The translations under genes and the position numbers were made by a program. The notes under the pieces were generated by a model, which was not told where the DNA came from, ran no database searches, and saw nothing but the letters and a program-made list of their open reading frames with translations. Positions 21,083 to 29,925 of a stretch of 30,952 nucleotides of DNA are shown here, piece after piece (position 1 is the stretch's first letter; each line of letters opens with the position of its first letter). Source of the DNA: Candidatus Omnitrophota bacterium (GTDB lineage Bacteria > Omnitrophota > Gorgyraeia > 2-01-FULL-45-10); assembly GCA_030695725.1 (NCBI GenBank), contig JAUYPN010000055.1, positions 1 through 30,952 on the forward strand, read 5' to 3'.

Positions 21083-21997
21083 ATGAACAGAGCGGAAACA
21101 AGGGCGCTTTTAGACGTGCCGCTGGATGAACTTATTTTAAAAGCGAATAAGGTGCGGCGCAAAGCGGGGATGAGGCTTGAGCTGTGCAATATTATGAATG
21201 CCAAATCCGGGCTTTGCGGTGAAGATTGCAAATTCTGCGCCCAGTCTTTGCGGCATAATACACAGTCTCCGAGATATTCGCTTAAAAGCAAAGATGAGAT
21301 GGTCCAAGCCGCTCGACACGCGAAGGAGATAGGATCGCATAGATTCGATATTGTTACGAGCGGAGCAACCCTCAATAGAGATGAATTAGATATAATCATA
21401 AGCGCGATTTCAGAGATCAGGAATAAGATAGGTATAGATATGTGCGCATCTTTGGGGAAGTTAGACGAAAAAAGCCTTCTGTCGCTAAGGAAAGCGGGCG
21501 TTTCAAGATATCATCACAACATAGAGACATCGCCGCGTTATTTTTCCAAGGTAGTCACGACCCATTCTTTTCAGGATAGAGTAGACACCATAAGGGCCGC
21601 GAAAGAAGCGGGTTTAGATGTTTGTTCGGGCGGCATCATAGGCATGGGGGAGGGCTGGGATGACAGGATAGAGATGGCGTTCATTTTAAAGGAGATGGAT
21701 GTCGATTCCGTCCCCATAAATATACTCGTTCCTATAAAAGGCACGCCTTTTGAGGATATCAAACCCATATCTATGGATGACGTGATAAGGACCATAGCTA
21801 TCTTCAGGATCGTGTTGGAAGACAAAATCGTAAAAATTGCCGCTGGGCGTGAGTCGGCCTTAGGAGACTCTCAGGTCACTGCTTTTGAGGCCGGTGCAAA
21901 CGGCATGCTTATAGGAGGGTATCTAACCATCAATGGAAGAGCTATTGAAGAAGACAGGGCGCTTATTGGAGAGATAAAAGATGTATGGGGAAGATAA
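21083..21997 (+). CDS. bioB: Biotin synthase
   Basis: BioB inserts sulfur into dethiobiotin as the last step of biotin synthesis, using radical SAM chemistry. The 304-residue protein has the radical SAM motif CGEDCKFC, preceded by NIMNAKSG. Further features are YHHNIETSPRYF and SGGIIGMGE, and a late conserved Arg lies in AAGRESALG. Its length is near the family norm of 310-350. I take ATG 21083 because AGGAGG ends 6 nt before it; ATG 21077 touches the ribosome site. It overlaps bioF by 13 nt. Confidence 0.96.
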   Translation: MNRAETRALLDVPLDELILKANKVRRKAGMRLELCNIMNAKSGLCGEDCKFCAQSLRHNTQSPRYSLKSKDEMVQAARHAKEIGSHRFDIVTSGATLNRDELDIIISAISEIRNKIGIDMCASLGKLDEKSLLSLRKAGVSRYHHNIETSPRYFSKVVTTHSFQDRVDTIRAAKEAGLDVCSGGIIGMGEGWDDRIEMAFILKEMDVDSVPINILVPIKGTPFEDIKPISMDDVIRTIAIFRIVLEDKIVKIAAGRESALGDSQVTAFEAGANGMLIGGYLTINGRAIEEDRALIGEIKDVWGR

Positions 21998-23136
21998 GAG
22001 ATTTTTTACAACAGAGAGAATCTGAAGGTCTTCTTCGTAAGCTTAAGCCGTCATCCAGCCGCAAGAACGGTAATATCTTTTTTGGCGACAGGGGATATGT
22101 TGACCTTTCGTCTAATGATTACCTGGGATTGGCAAGCCATCCCAAACTTATAGCGGCCGGAAAGAGAGCGCTCGATGAATTTGGCTCAGGAAGCGGCGCT
22201 TCACGGCTTTTAAGCGGAGATCTTTCCATCCACCATGAGCTGGAGACCGCGATAGCTCATTTCAAAAATAAGGAAGCAGCGCTAGTATTCAATTCCGGTT
22301 ATCAGGCTAACGTAGGAATATTTAATTCCATATGCGGTAAGGATGACTGTATTTTCTCCGACAGATTGAACCACGCAAGCATAGTAGACGGACTGCAGCT
22401 TTGCCGCGCTAAAACTTTTCGTTTCAGGCACAATGACATCAATGATTTAGAGTGTCTCCTTAAAAGGGAGAGGCTTAAATTTAAAAAAGCGATTATAGTT
22501 ACAGAGACCATCTTCAGTATGGACGGTGATGCTGCGCCGCTGGAGGCATTAGTCGATTTAAAGGAGAGATATGACTGCTTGACGGTAGTGGATGAGGCGC
22601 ACGCTACGGGTATATACGGCAAGAACGGTTCGGGTATGGTTGAGAAAGAAGGCCTATCGGACCGTATAGATATAATAATGGGCACCTTCGGCAAGGCTCT
22701 CGGAAGTTTTGGCGCTTATGTCGCCGCTTCAAAAGATGTCATCGAGTATCTGGTTAATACTTGTAGAAGTTTTATATATTCCACCGGTCTTCCGCCTTCG
22801 GTTATCGCCTGTAATTTGGCAAGCCTGGAGCTGATAAGGGATGAGCCGTACCGCAGGGAAGAATTGGTAAAGAATGCGGTTTATCTTCGCGGCGCGTTAA
22901 AAGATATAGGCTTGAATATAATAGGGTCTTCCCAGATAGTTCCCATGATAGTTGGTGAAAATAAAGCAGCCCAGAATTTAGCAAAAGAATTGCAGCTAAA
23001 GGGCTGGTGGGCGCTGCCGATAAGGCCTCCCACAGTCCCTGAAGGGCAGGCGCGTTTAAGATTTTCACTGACCTTTGATCATAGCTTGGATACTCTGAAT
23101 AGATTAATAAAGGATCTTTCCGATGTCAGAATTTAA
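21985..23136 (+). CDS. bioF: 8-amino-7-oxononanoate synthase
   Basis: BioF condenses pimeloyl thioester with alanine. The 383-residue PLP enzyme of the alpha-oxoamine synthase family shows YVDLSSNDYLGLASHP, GSGSGASRLLSG, VVDEAHATG and the PLP lysine in GTFGKALGSFGAYV. It overlaps both neighbours, bioB and the bioH-like gene (14 nt). Confidence 0.95.
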   Translation: MGKIRDFLQQRESEGLLRKLKPSSSRKNGNIFFGDRGYVDLSSNDYLGLASHPKLIAAGKRALDEFGSGSGASRLLSGDLSIHHELETAIAHFKNKEAALVFNSGYQANVGIFNSICGKDDCIFSDRLNHASIVDGLQLCRAKTFRFRHNDINDLECLLKRERLKFKKAIIVTETIFSMDGDAAPLEALVDLKERYDCLTVVDEAHATGIYGKNGSGMVEKEGLSDRIDIIMGTFGKALGSFGAYVAASKDVIEYLVNTCRSFIYSTGLPPSVIACNLASLELIRDEPYRREELVKNAVYLRGALKDIGLNIIGSSQIVPMIVGENKAAQNLAKELQLKGWWALPIRPPTVPEGQARLRFSLTFDHSLDTLNRLIKDLSDVRI

Positions 23137-23800
23137 ATTATTCGATAGAGGGGCAGAAAAGACAGTGCTTCTTATTCCCGGATGGGCCGCTGACTACAGG
23201 ATGTTCAATTCCTTGGACCTTGATGCGAATTATCTGATGCCGGTAAGATTTTCGCCGTTCGATTTTGAGAAAAGTTTTATTAGGGCCGCGGCCAAATACA
23301 GCATTGACAGAATATCTGTAATAGGCTGGTCCATGGGCGGATTCATCGGGGCCGATCTTTTATCAAAATACAAAGATATGATAACCGATATTACTTTTAT
23401 AAGCGTAAGAAAGAGGTATCCGGAAGAGGAGATCAAGTCGGTCAGATCTTATCTTAAGAAAAACAGGACCGCCTTCCTGTACAGATTTTACAACGATTGT
23501 TTTTCGGCGGATGAAAGAGAAGAATTATCCGCCTTCAAGACGGGTCTTATGAGGGGCTATTTAAAAGAGATGAGTATGGATACGCTGTTGGAAGGGCTTC
23601 AGTACCTGTCGACGAGCCGGATAGAGCCGCAAAGTCTGGCCGGTGTAAAGGCAAAATTTATACACGGCGAAGAAGACAAGATAGCTCCCATAAAAGAGGT
23701 TTTGGAGCTAAAGGATGAATTGCCGGATATGAGGTTAATTGCTGTAAAGGGAGCGGGGCATATCCCTTTTCTAAATAAGAATTTTAAAGAAATATTCTGA
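23123..23800 (+). CDS. BioH-like alpha/beta hydrolase (pimeloyl-ACP methyl esterase)
   Basis: This 225-residue hydrolase has the nucleophile elbow GWSMGG, an acidic residue in HGEEDKIAP and the catalytic His in GAGHIPF. Placed between bioF and bioC, it probably frees pimeloyl-ACP from its methyl ester after the BioC-primed chain is built, the role of BioH in E. coli. BioG and BioV do the same job in other bacteria; sequence by eye does not separate them fully, so I leave the symbol blank. An oxyanion-hole GWAADY segment follows LLIP at the N-terminus. Confidence 0.8.
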   Translation: MSEFKLFDRGAEKTVLLIPGWAADYRMFNSLDLDANYLMPVRFSPFDFEKSFIRAAAKYSIDRISVIGWSMGGFIGADLLSKYKDMITDITFISVRKRYPEEEIKSVRSYLKKNRTAFLYRFYNDCFSADEREELSAFKTGLMRGYLKEMSMDTLLEGLQYLSTSRIEPQSLAGVKAKFIHGEEDKIAPIKEVLELKDELPDMRLIAVKGAGHIPFLNKNFKEIF

Positions 23801-23802
23801 AT

Positions 23803-24546
23803 ATGGGGATATTAAAAAGCGCATGCCTTTATGATAAATACGCGGATATCCAGAATACGGCGGCAAGAAGCCTTATAGAAGAGGCGGGCGCCGGCGGTAT
23901 CGCGAGGATCCTGGAGATAGGATGCGGTACCGGCAACTATACGCGTTTTTTAGCGGAAAAGTTCAGTGAGGCCAGAGTAATAGCGGTTGATAAGTCAAAA
24001 AAGATGGTAGAGATAGCCAAAAAGAAACTCGCTGGGAAGGGTATCGAGTTTATTGTGGCCGACGCCGAGGACCTAAGGCCGGAGGGGGAGTTCGATCTCA
24101 TAACTTCAAACGCGGCCTTACAGTGGCTAAAAGATTTCGAAAGTACCATGCTAAATTATAAAAATGCCCTTGCTGAGAATGGCGTTATAGCATTTTCCAT
24201 GTTCGGCCCCGCGACTTTTTGGGAACTGGGCCATTCCCTGAAGGCGGCTTTGGGTAACCACGTAAAGATAGCCGCCGCCGATTTTTTAAAAAAAGACGAA
24301 ATAACGATGATGATGAACAGATGTTTTAAGGCTGTCACAGTAAAGGAAAAGATTGTAAAAGAGACATTTAATTCTCTGGCAGAGTTATTGAATAAGATAA
24401 GACATACGGGCGCCTGGGGCGATGCGGTTAAAAATATCCTTTTATGGAAAAAAGATGCTTTTAAAAAAACGGAAGAGAAGTATAGGTCAAATTTTGGGAA
24501 AATAGAGGTATCGTACCAGGTATTTTTCTGTAGAGGCATAAAATGA
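23803..24546 (+). CDS. bioC: Malonyl-ACP O-methyltransferase
   Basis: BioC methylates malonyl-ACP to disguise it for fatty-acid elongation at the start of pimelate synthesis. The 247-residue SAM methyltransferase has motif I ILEIGCGTGNYT. An acidic residue follows in VIAVDKSKKMVE, and the BioC-type segment SNAALQWLKD comes next. It starts two bases after the bioH-like stop and overlaps bioD by 4 nt. Confidence 0.93.
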   Translation: MGILKSACLYDKYADIQNTAARSLIEEAGAGGIARILEIGCGTGNYTRFLAEKFSEARVIAVDKSKKMVEIAKKKLAGKGIEFIVADAEDLRPEGEFDLITSNAALQWLKDFESTMLNYKNALAENGVIAFSMFGPATFWELGHSLKAALGNHVKIAAADFLKKDEITMMMNRCFKAVTVKEKIVKETFNSLAELLNKIRHTGAWGDAVKNILLWKKDAFKKTEEKYRSNFGKIEVSYQVFFCRGIK

Positions 24547-25232
24547 GAGAGATATTTGTGGCGGGAACGGACACAGGCGTCGGTAAAACAATTGTCACCG
24601 GCTTGCTCGGTCATTTGCTTATTAAGGATAGCCGTAAAGTGATCACGCAAAAATGGGTTCAGACGGGCTCCGGACCTTTTTCGCAAGACATCCGTCGCCA
24701 CATGCAACTGATGAAAAAAAATGGGACGTATTACAGGCGGTATCTTCCTTTAATGTCGCCGTATACGTTTAAATTTGCGGCCTCTCCGCATCTGGCAGGA
24801 CGTTTGGAAGATAAGGCCATAAATATCGATACCATAAAGAAGTCGCTCATTGGACTCTCCGAACATTTTGATGTCGTCATAATTGAAGGAACCGGCGGCC
24901 TGCTGGTGCCGCTAAGTGAAGATAAATTACTGATAGATGTGATCAAAGAATTGCGTATACCGGTATTGCTTGTGGCGGAAAATAGGCTCGGCGCTGTTAA
25001 TCATACGCTTCTAAGCATAGAAGCAATGAGGGCGAGGAATATAAAAATCATAGGTACGATCTTTAACAATATCGCAAATGATGCCGATGATATTATTTTG
25101 AAAGATAACCCCCGTATAGTAAAGGCCCTGACAGGCACGGAAGTCCTTGGAACACTGCCCTATGCGCGTAATACGGATCTTTTACGCAAGTATTTTATGC
25201 CCATAGGAAATAAAGTAATAAGCTTGTTATGA
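24543..25232 (+). CDS. bioD: Dethiobiotin synthetase
   Basis: BioD closes the ureido ring from 7,8-diaminononanoate, CO2 and ATP. The 229-residue enzyme has the P-loop GTDTGVGKT at the very start. The substrate lysine and threonine lie in QKWVQTG, and EGTGGLLVPL is the family signature. It overlaps bioA by 4 nt. Confidence 0.95.
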   Translation: MREIFVAGTDTGVGKTIVTGLLGHLLIKDSRKVITQKWVQTGSGPFSQDIRRHMQLMKKNGTYYRRYLPLMSPYTFKFAASPHLAGRLEDKAINIDTIKKSLIGLSEHFDVVIIEGTGGLLVPLSEDKLLIDVIKELRIPVLLVAENRLGAVNHTLLSIEAMRARNIKIIGTIFNNIANDADDIILKDNPRIVKALTGTEVLGTLPYARNTDLLRKYFMPIGNKVISLL

Positions 25233-26563
25233 AGAACTGGATAGAAAAAGATCTGCAATATATCTGGCACCCTTATACGCAGATGAAGGATTGTGAAAAA
25301 ACGCCGCCCATACTTATAGAAAGGGCAAAGGGTATTAAATTATATGATGACAAAGGCAATTTTTATTACGATACCATCTCGAGCTGGTGGTGCAATATTC
25401 ATGGCCATAACCGTTCCGAAATCAACAAAGCTATAAAAAAACAGCTGAGTTCCATGGGCCACATTATGTTTGCCGGATTCACACATAAAGGCGCGATACT
25501 TTTAGCTGAGAGGGTTCTATCTATTGTTCCCGGTAATCTTGCCAAAGTCTTTTTTTCCGATGATGGTTCCACCGCCGTAGAAACCGCGCTCAAAATGTCA
25601 TTTCAGTACTGGCAGAATACGGGTAAGCGGCACAGGACTAAATTCGTATCGCTGGATCACGGCTACCATGGCGATACTATAGGCGCGATGTCCGTAGGCG
25701 GGGTAGGTCTATTTAACAAAGTATTTGAAAAACTTTTTTTTAAATCATTTAAAGTGCCGTCTCCTTATTGCTATCGTTGTCCTATGGGTAAAGAAAAAGA
25801 CTCCTGTTCGTTAGAGTGTATAGTACCGCTGGAGACGCTTCTGAAGAGCAGGGGTAGAGAGATCGCGGCCATTATATTGGAACCCCTCGTCATGGCCGCG
25901 GGAGGTATGATAGTATATCCGAAAGAATATCTCGCGAGGGCCGCCGCGATATGCGCAAATTATGGCATCCATCTTATCCTGGACGAAGTGGCAACAGGAT
26001 TTGGTAGAACGGGGAAGATGTTCGCGTGCGATCATATAAAGATCAAGCCAGATTTTCTATGCCTTTCCAAAGGTATAACCGCCGGCCATCTGCCATTGGG
26101 CTTGACTATTACGACCGACAACATCTATAAAGCCTTTTATGCGGATTATCATAAGATGAAAACTTTTTACAGCGGCCATACTTATACCGCAAATCCCATT
26201 GCCTGTTCATGCGCCTTAGCCAGTCTTGATATTTTTGAAAAGGAAAGAACACTGGATAAGATCAGTGAGATAACGCCGGTGTTGCATGATGGATTGGAAC
26301 GATTCAGATCCCTGCCGTTAGTGGGTGATGTAAGGTATATAGGTATGATAGGCGCAATTGAATTGGTCAAAAATAAAAAAACGAAAGAGGGTTTTGGCCT
26401 CAGGAAAAGGATAGGCCTTGAAATATACAAGAAAGGATTAAAGAGGTCTCTGATCTTAAGGCCTCTCGGCGGTATCATATATCTATTTCTTCCGCTATGC
26501 ACTAACAAAAAAGAAATTGAATATATATCACGCAATACATATGATATAATCAAATCGATATGA
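25229..26563 (+). CDS. bioA: Adenosylmethionine-8-amino-7-oxononanoate aminotransferase
   Basis: BioA makes 7,8-diaminononanoate. The 444-residue class III aminotransferase starts with the BioA hallmark IWHPYTQMKD. It has SSWWCNIHGH and LDHGYHGDTIGAMS, an Asp in DEVATGFGRTG and the PLP lysine in LSKGITAGHLPLG. It ends the biotin genes. The next gene overlaps its stop (ATGA), so the envelope-sugar genes are probably cotranscribed. Confidence 0.96.
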   Translation: MKNWIEKDLQYIWHPYTQMKDCEKTPPILIERAKGIKLYDDKGNFYYDTISSWWCNIHGHNRSEINKAIKKQLSSMGHIMFAGFTHKGAILLAERVLSIVPGNLAKVFFSDDGSTAVETALKMSFQYWQNTGKRHRTKFVSLDHGYHGDTIGAMSVGGVGLFNKVFEKLFFKSFKVPSPYCYRCPMGKEKDSCSLECIVPLETLLKSRGREIAAIILEPLVMAAGGMIVYPKEYLARAAAICANYGIHLILDEVATGFGRTGKMFACDHIKIKPDFLCLSKGITAGHLPLGLTITTDNIYKAFYADYHKMKTFYSGHTYTANPIACSCALASLDIFEKERTLDKISEITPVLHDGLERFRSLPLVGDVRYIGMIGAIELVKNKKTKEGFGLRKRIGLEIYKKGLKRSLILRPLGGIIYLFLPLCTNKKEIEYISRNTYDIIKSI

Positions 26564-28194
26564 AAATTTTAGAAAAACCCATAATAGTCGTCCTTCTTTT
26601 ATTGGTCCTGTCAGGTTATCTCTATTTTTTCCAGTTGGATAAGATAGCCCTCACGGATCCGGACGAAACCTTCTATGGCCAGACGGCCAAGGAGATGTAT
26701 CTGAAAGGTGAATGGCTTACGCCCACCCTTTACGGGCAACCGCAGTTCGAAAAACCGATCCTATTCTACTGGCTCATAGAAATATCCTATAAAATATTCG
26801 GTATAAACGAGTTTGCAGTAAGATTTCCATGCGCTCTCTTCGGATTTTTAGGGCTCGTCGGGATATACTTCCTGGGAAGGCTTTTATTCAATAACCGCGC
26901 GGGAATATTCTCCGCTGTTCTATTGGCGACAAGCCTTGAATATTTAATACTATCGATAGGCTGTGTTACTGATATGGTGCTCTTTACGCTTCTATTGTTC
27001 GGAGTGCTATTCTTCTTCTACGGGCAGATCAGGAGAAAAGACTATTTTTATCTCTTATCATCAGCGGCATTCGCGCTGGCAACGCTCACCAAAGGCCCTA
27101 TAGGGTTGTTACTGCCCGTAGCTATCATAGCGCTATACCTCGCATTGACAAAAAATCTCGCCATATTCAAGAAGGGCTTCATGCTGGCGGGGGCGTTGAT
27201 AGTTTTTGCGCTTATAGCCAAGCCATGGTATTTCATAATGTACAAACTCCATGCACAGGATTTCGTGAACGTATTTTTCGGGTTCCACAATGTCACAAGG
27301 TTTTTGACTCCGGAACACAAGATAGGGTCTCAAATTTATTACAATATTCCAATAGTCCTCGGCGGGTTCTTCCCGTGGAGCGTATTCCTGCCGCTGGGTT
27401 TCTGGCGCTTCTGCAAGACGGCATTTTCCCGTAACAGCAAACAACAAGCAGCGAACAACGAACAACGAAATTACGCGCTCTTCTTATTGTTGTGGTTCAT
27501 ATTCATATTCCTCTTCTTTACGGCGTCGAGCACAAAACTACCGACCTATATCTTCCCGTGTTTCCTCTCTCTTGCGCTTATTACGGGAAAGCTCTGGGAT
27601 GACTTCCTGAACAAAAAAGCGGCTCAAGGTCTCATTAAGTGGATGAAGGTCTCATACTACGCTCTGCCGTCTCTTATCCTGCTGATCTTTGCCGGCGTAT
27701 GCATATTCGTAAAGATGGACTATCCGGAGATGCTGGGAAAGGCTGTCATAACGGGCCTCTTTCTTATATTCGGCATAGCGCTATCTTTGGCGGCATTTAT
27801 CGGCAAAAAATTTATCGCGGCATTTTTACTGATAGCCTATTCAGTGGCTTTGATAATCTACCCCTTAGACAAGCTGATACTGCCCGCCCTGGAGGCTCAC
27901 GAATCGAGCAAAGCGCTTGCGAAGGAGCTCCTCAAATTCCATAAAGGGGACGAAGCGATAGGCAGTGAATACGATTACAGGGCAGGCATAGCGTTTTACA
28001 CCGGCAAGATACCGGTAAATATAGTAGATTACTCGACATCGCACGCGCTGATGGGCTCCAAGGATAGGGTCTGGTGCATTCTGAAGCAGAAGAATGTCGC
28101 CGACCTGAACGGGCCGGGGATAGATAAACCGAAAAATGTGGTGGTAGTCTTTAAGAGCGGCAAGAAGCGGCTCATAACAAACAAACCCTTATGA
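26560..28194 (+). CDS. ArnT-like polyprenyl-phosphate sugar glycosyltransferase (GT83)
   Basis: This 544-residue membrane glycosyltransferase of the ArnT/PMT superfamily takes a sugar from a lipid carrier on the outer face of the inner membrane. The first periplasmic loop holds the acidic LTDPDETFYG and then QFEKPILFYWLI, both typical. About a dozen hydrophobic helices precede a small C-terminal periplasmic domain. A run of AACAACGAACAA-type repeats (27433-27471) encodes a Gln/Asn-rich patch in a loop near residue 295. The neighbouring GT2 and deacetylase fit lipid-linked sugar synthesis. The acceptor is unknown. Confidence 0.85.
   Translation: MKILEKPIIVVLLLLVLSGYLYFFQLDKIALTDPDETFYGQTAKEMYLKGEWLTPTLYGQPQFEKPILFYWLIEISYKIFGINEFAVRFPCALFGFLGLVGIYFLGRLLFNNRAGIFSAVLLATSLEYLILSIGCVTDMVLFTLLLFGVLFFFYGQIRRKDYFYLLSSAAFALATLTKGPIGLLLPVAIIALYLALTKNLAIFKKGFMLAGALIVFALIAKPWYFIMYKLHAQDFVNVFFGFHNVTRFLTPEHKIGSQIYYNIPIVLGGFFPWSVFLPLGFWRFCKTAFSRNSKQQAANNEQRNYALFLLLWFIFIFLFFTASSTKLPTYIFPCFLSLALITGKLWDDFLNKKAAQGLIKWMKVSYYALPSLILLIFAGVCIFVKMDYPEMLGKAVITGLFLIFGIALSLAAFIGKKFIAAFLLIAYSVALIIYPLDKLILPALEAHESSKALAKELLKFHKGDEAIGSEYDYRAGIAFYTGKIPVNIVDYSTSHALMGSKDRVWCILKQKNVADLNGPGIDKPKNVVVVFKSGKKRLITNKPL
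27433..27471. repeat. CAACGAA-type low-complexity insert in arnT-like gene
   Basis: Short direct repeats (AGCAAACAACAAGCAGCGAA, then CAACGAACAACGAA) encode the Gln/Asn-rich segment SKQQAANNEQRN in a predicted loop. The base use differs from the flanking transmembrane codons. Confidence 0.65.
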
Positions 28195-28892
28195 AATATC
28201 CCTCGATATCATTTGTCATACCCATGTATAATGAGTCGGCCAATATAGAAGATACAGTCGGTAAAGTGACGAAATTGGCGGGGGAATTGGCGGACGACTA
28301 CGAAATAATATTGGCCGATGACGCTTCATCGGACGGGACCGGCGATATAGCCGATAGGCTATCCAAAGAGGACGCCCGCATAAAGAACGTGCGGCTGGAA
28401 ATTAATACAAAATTCGGCGGCGCGCTCAGCGCGGGCTTAAAGAGCGCTTCAAAAGATATAATCGTCTATACGGACGCCGACCTTCCGGTGAAGAAAGAGG
28501 ACTTGAAGAAGGGGCTCGCGCTGTTAAAGACCGCGGACGTCGTCACGGGCTACAGCCTCGTGCTGAAAGACGATAGCTTTAAGAGGATCGTGATGTCGAA
28601 AGTATACAATTTTCTCGTACAGATCCTGTTCGGCTTTCACATAAAGGATATAAATTCCGGATTCAAGATATACAAGTCGAAGGTGACAAAACCCCTCCGT
28701 CTTATATCGAAAAGTCCTTTCGTGGATGTCGAGATATTCGCCGAGGCCCTGAAGAGAGGGTTTAAGATAGAGCAGTTTGGGCTCATATTCGACCTTCGCA
28801 TAAAAGGCGTCTCTACGATATCCAGGATGAGCGTCGTGGCGAGGACCTTTTGGGATATGTTGGCGTACAGGTTCTCGAGGAGATCGGGGTGA
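28191..28892 (+). CDS. GT2 glycosyltransferase (polyprenyl-phosphate sugar synthase type)
   Basis: This 233-residue family 2 glycosyltransferase has FVIPMYNESANIEDTV at the start, ADDASSDGT for nucleotide sugar binding and the metal-binding motif YTDADLP. It lacks C-terminal membrane helices. It resembles dolichyl/undecaprenyl-phosphate mannose or glucose synthases, which make the lipid-linked donor used by ArnT/PMT enzymes like its upstream neighbour. It overlaps that gene by 4 nt and the deacetylase gene by a GTGA junction. Confidence 0.88.
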   Translation: MKYPSISFVIPMYNESANIEDTVGKVTKLAGELADDYEIILADDASSDGTGDIADRLSKEDARIKNVRLEINTKFGGALSAGLKSASKDIIVYTDADLPVKKEDLKKGLALLKTADVVTGYSLVLKDDSFKRIVMSKVYNFLVQILFGFHIKDINSGFKIYKSKVTKPLRLISKSPFVDVEIFAEALKRGFKIEQFGLIFDLRIKGVSTISRMSVVARTFWDMLAYRFSRRSG

Positions 28893-29710
28893 AATATCTT
28901 ATAGTGACGGCCGACGATCTGGGGCTGGCCAAGAGTATAAACGAGGGGATAGCGAAAGCCTGCCGCGAGGGCATAGTAAGCTCTGTAAGCGTGATACCTA
29001 CGGGTGAAGCGTTCACAGACGCCCTGAAGGTAATAAAAGATCTGAATCTAAAAGAGATAGGCGCCCACCTGGCTCTCACCGAGACAAAACCCGTCAAAAG
29101 CACCTCAAAATTTTATAAAAATCATAATAGATTTTTTAAAGATATTTTTTTCAAGGCTTTCGACCTCGAAGAGATCCGCAAAGAGCTGAAGGCTCAGCTC
29201 GAGCTATTGAAAAGAACAGGTGTGAGGATAACGCATATCAATAGTCACGAGCACATACACATGATGCCGGAGCTACTGAATATCTTCATCTCACTGGCCA
29301 AAGAGTTTGATATTCCGGCATTGAGATATCCGCGCGGAGACAGGCCTGCGAGAGCGTTCAGTATGAACGATCTTTATAAAAAATCCGTCCTTTCGTATTT
29401 TTCGAACCATACCGCAGGGTTATTTAAGGATTCCGGGCTTCTCTATACGGATCATTTTCTCGGGCTTCTCGATACGGGCAGGCTTAAAGAAGATATTTTG
29501 ATAGAGATGCTCGGCGGCCTGGAAGACGGCGTTACGGAGCTCGTATGCCATCCCGGATTCTTGAGCCCCGAAGTTCTCGATCGCTATAAGTGGCATATCG
29601 GCGCCGAAGCCGAGCTGTTTGCCCTCACCGACCCCAGTGTCAAAAATGCCATAAGAAAGAATGAAATACGGCTGATCACGTATGAGCAGCTGTCGTCAGT
29701 AAAAGGATGA
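28889..29710 (+). CDS. YdjC/ChbG-family carbohydrate deacetylase
   Basis: This 273-residue deacetylase of the YdjC fold has the metal and catalytic motifs VTADDLGLAKSIN, GAHLALTE, HINSHEHIHMMPE and CHPGF. Relatives remove acetyl groups from N-acetylated sugars such as chitobiose, or act on hopanoid glucosamine (HpnK). I chose GTG 28889, which overlaps the GT2 stop (GTGA), has GAGGAG a few bases upstream and gives the usual start; an ATG at 28850 would add 13 residues overlapping GT2. With the two glycosyltransferases it probably edits a lipid-linked sugar. Confidence 0.9.
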   Translation: MKYLIVTADDLGLAKSINEGIAKACREGIVSSVSVIPTGEAFTDALKVIKDLNLKEIGAHLALTETKPVKSTSKFYKNHNRFFKDIFFKAFDLEEIRKELKAQLELLKRTGVRITHINSHEHIHMMPELLNIFISLAKEFDIPALRYPRGDRPARAFSMNDLYKKSVLSYFSNHTAGLFKDSGLLYTDHFLGLLDTGRLKEDILIEMLGGLEDGVTELVCHPGFLSPEVLDRYKWHIGAEAELFALTDPSVKNAIRKNEIRLITYEQLSSVKG

Positions 29711-29767
29711 AATCACGGCGGAGTTTTTGTCGAAAACGTTTGACAAAATATACTATATGCGAATTCA

Positions 29768-29809
29768 GGGGACATATTACTTAATTGGTGGATTATGTAT
29801 CGTGTCCCC
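29768..29809. repeat. GGGGACA/TGTCCCC inverted repeat
   Basis: GGGGACA (29768-29774) faces TGTCCCC (29803-29809). The left flank reads AATTCAGGGGACATATTACT, close to a widespread dispersed inverted repeat seen in many anaerobes' genomes. No gene is inside. It lies 58 bp after the deacetylase stop. Confidence 0.65.
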
Positions 29810-29846
29810 GGATTTCATACAAACTGAGGTAGGGCTTCGGAGAGAC

Positions 29847-29925
29847 ATTCTGCTTCGCAAGGGATGCAGAATTTATTTCTGCGAAGCCATAACCGAGCTT
29901 TACTCTCTGATTGGCGAAGCAGAAT
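29847..29925. repeat. 12-bp inverted repeat touching the tmRNA 3' end
   Basis: ATTCTGCTTCGC (29847-29858) and GCGAAGCAGAAT (29914-29925) are perfect complements. A shorter third copy (TTCTGCGAAGCC) lies at 29877-29888. On the minus strand the arm at 29914-29925 begins at the last base of the encoded CCA end of ssrA. It may be a terminator-like or processing structure, or the trace of an element at the tmRNA 3' end, a frequent integration site. Confidence 0.6.
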
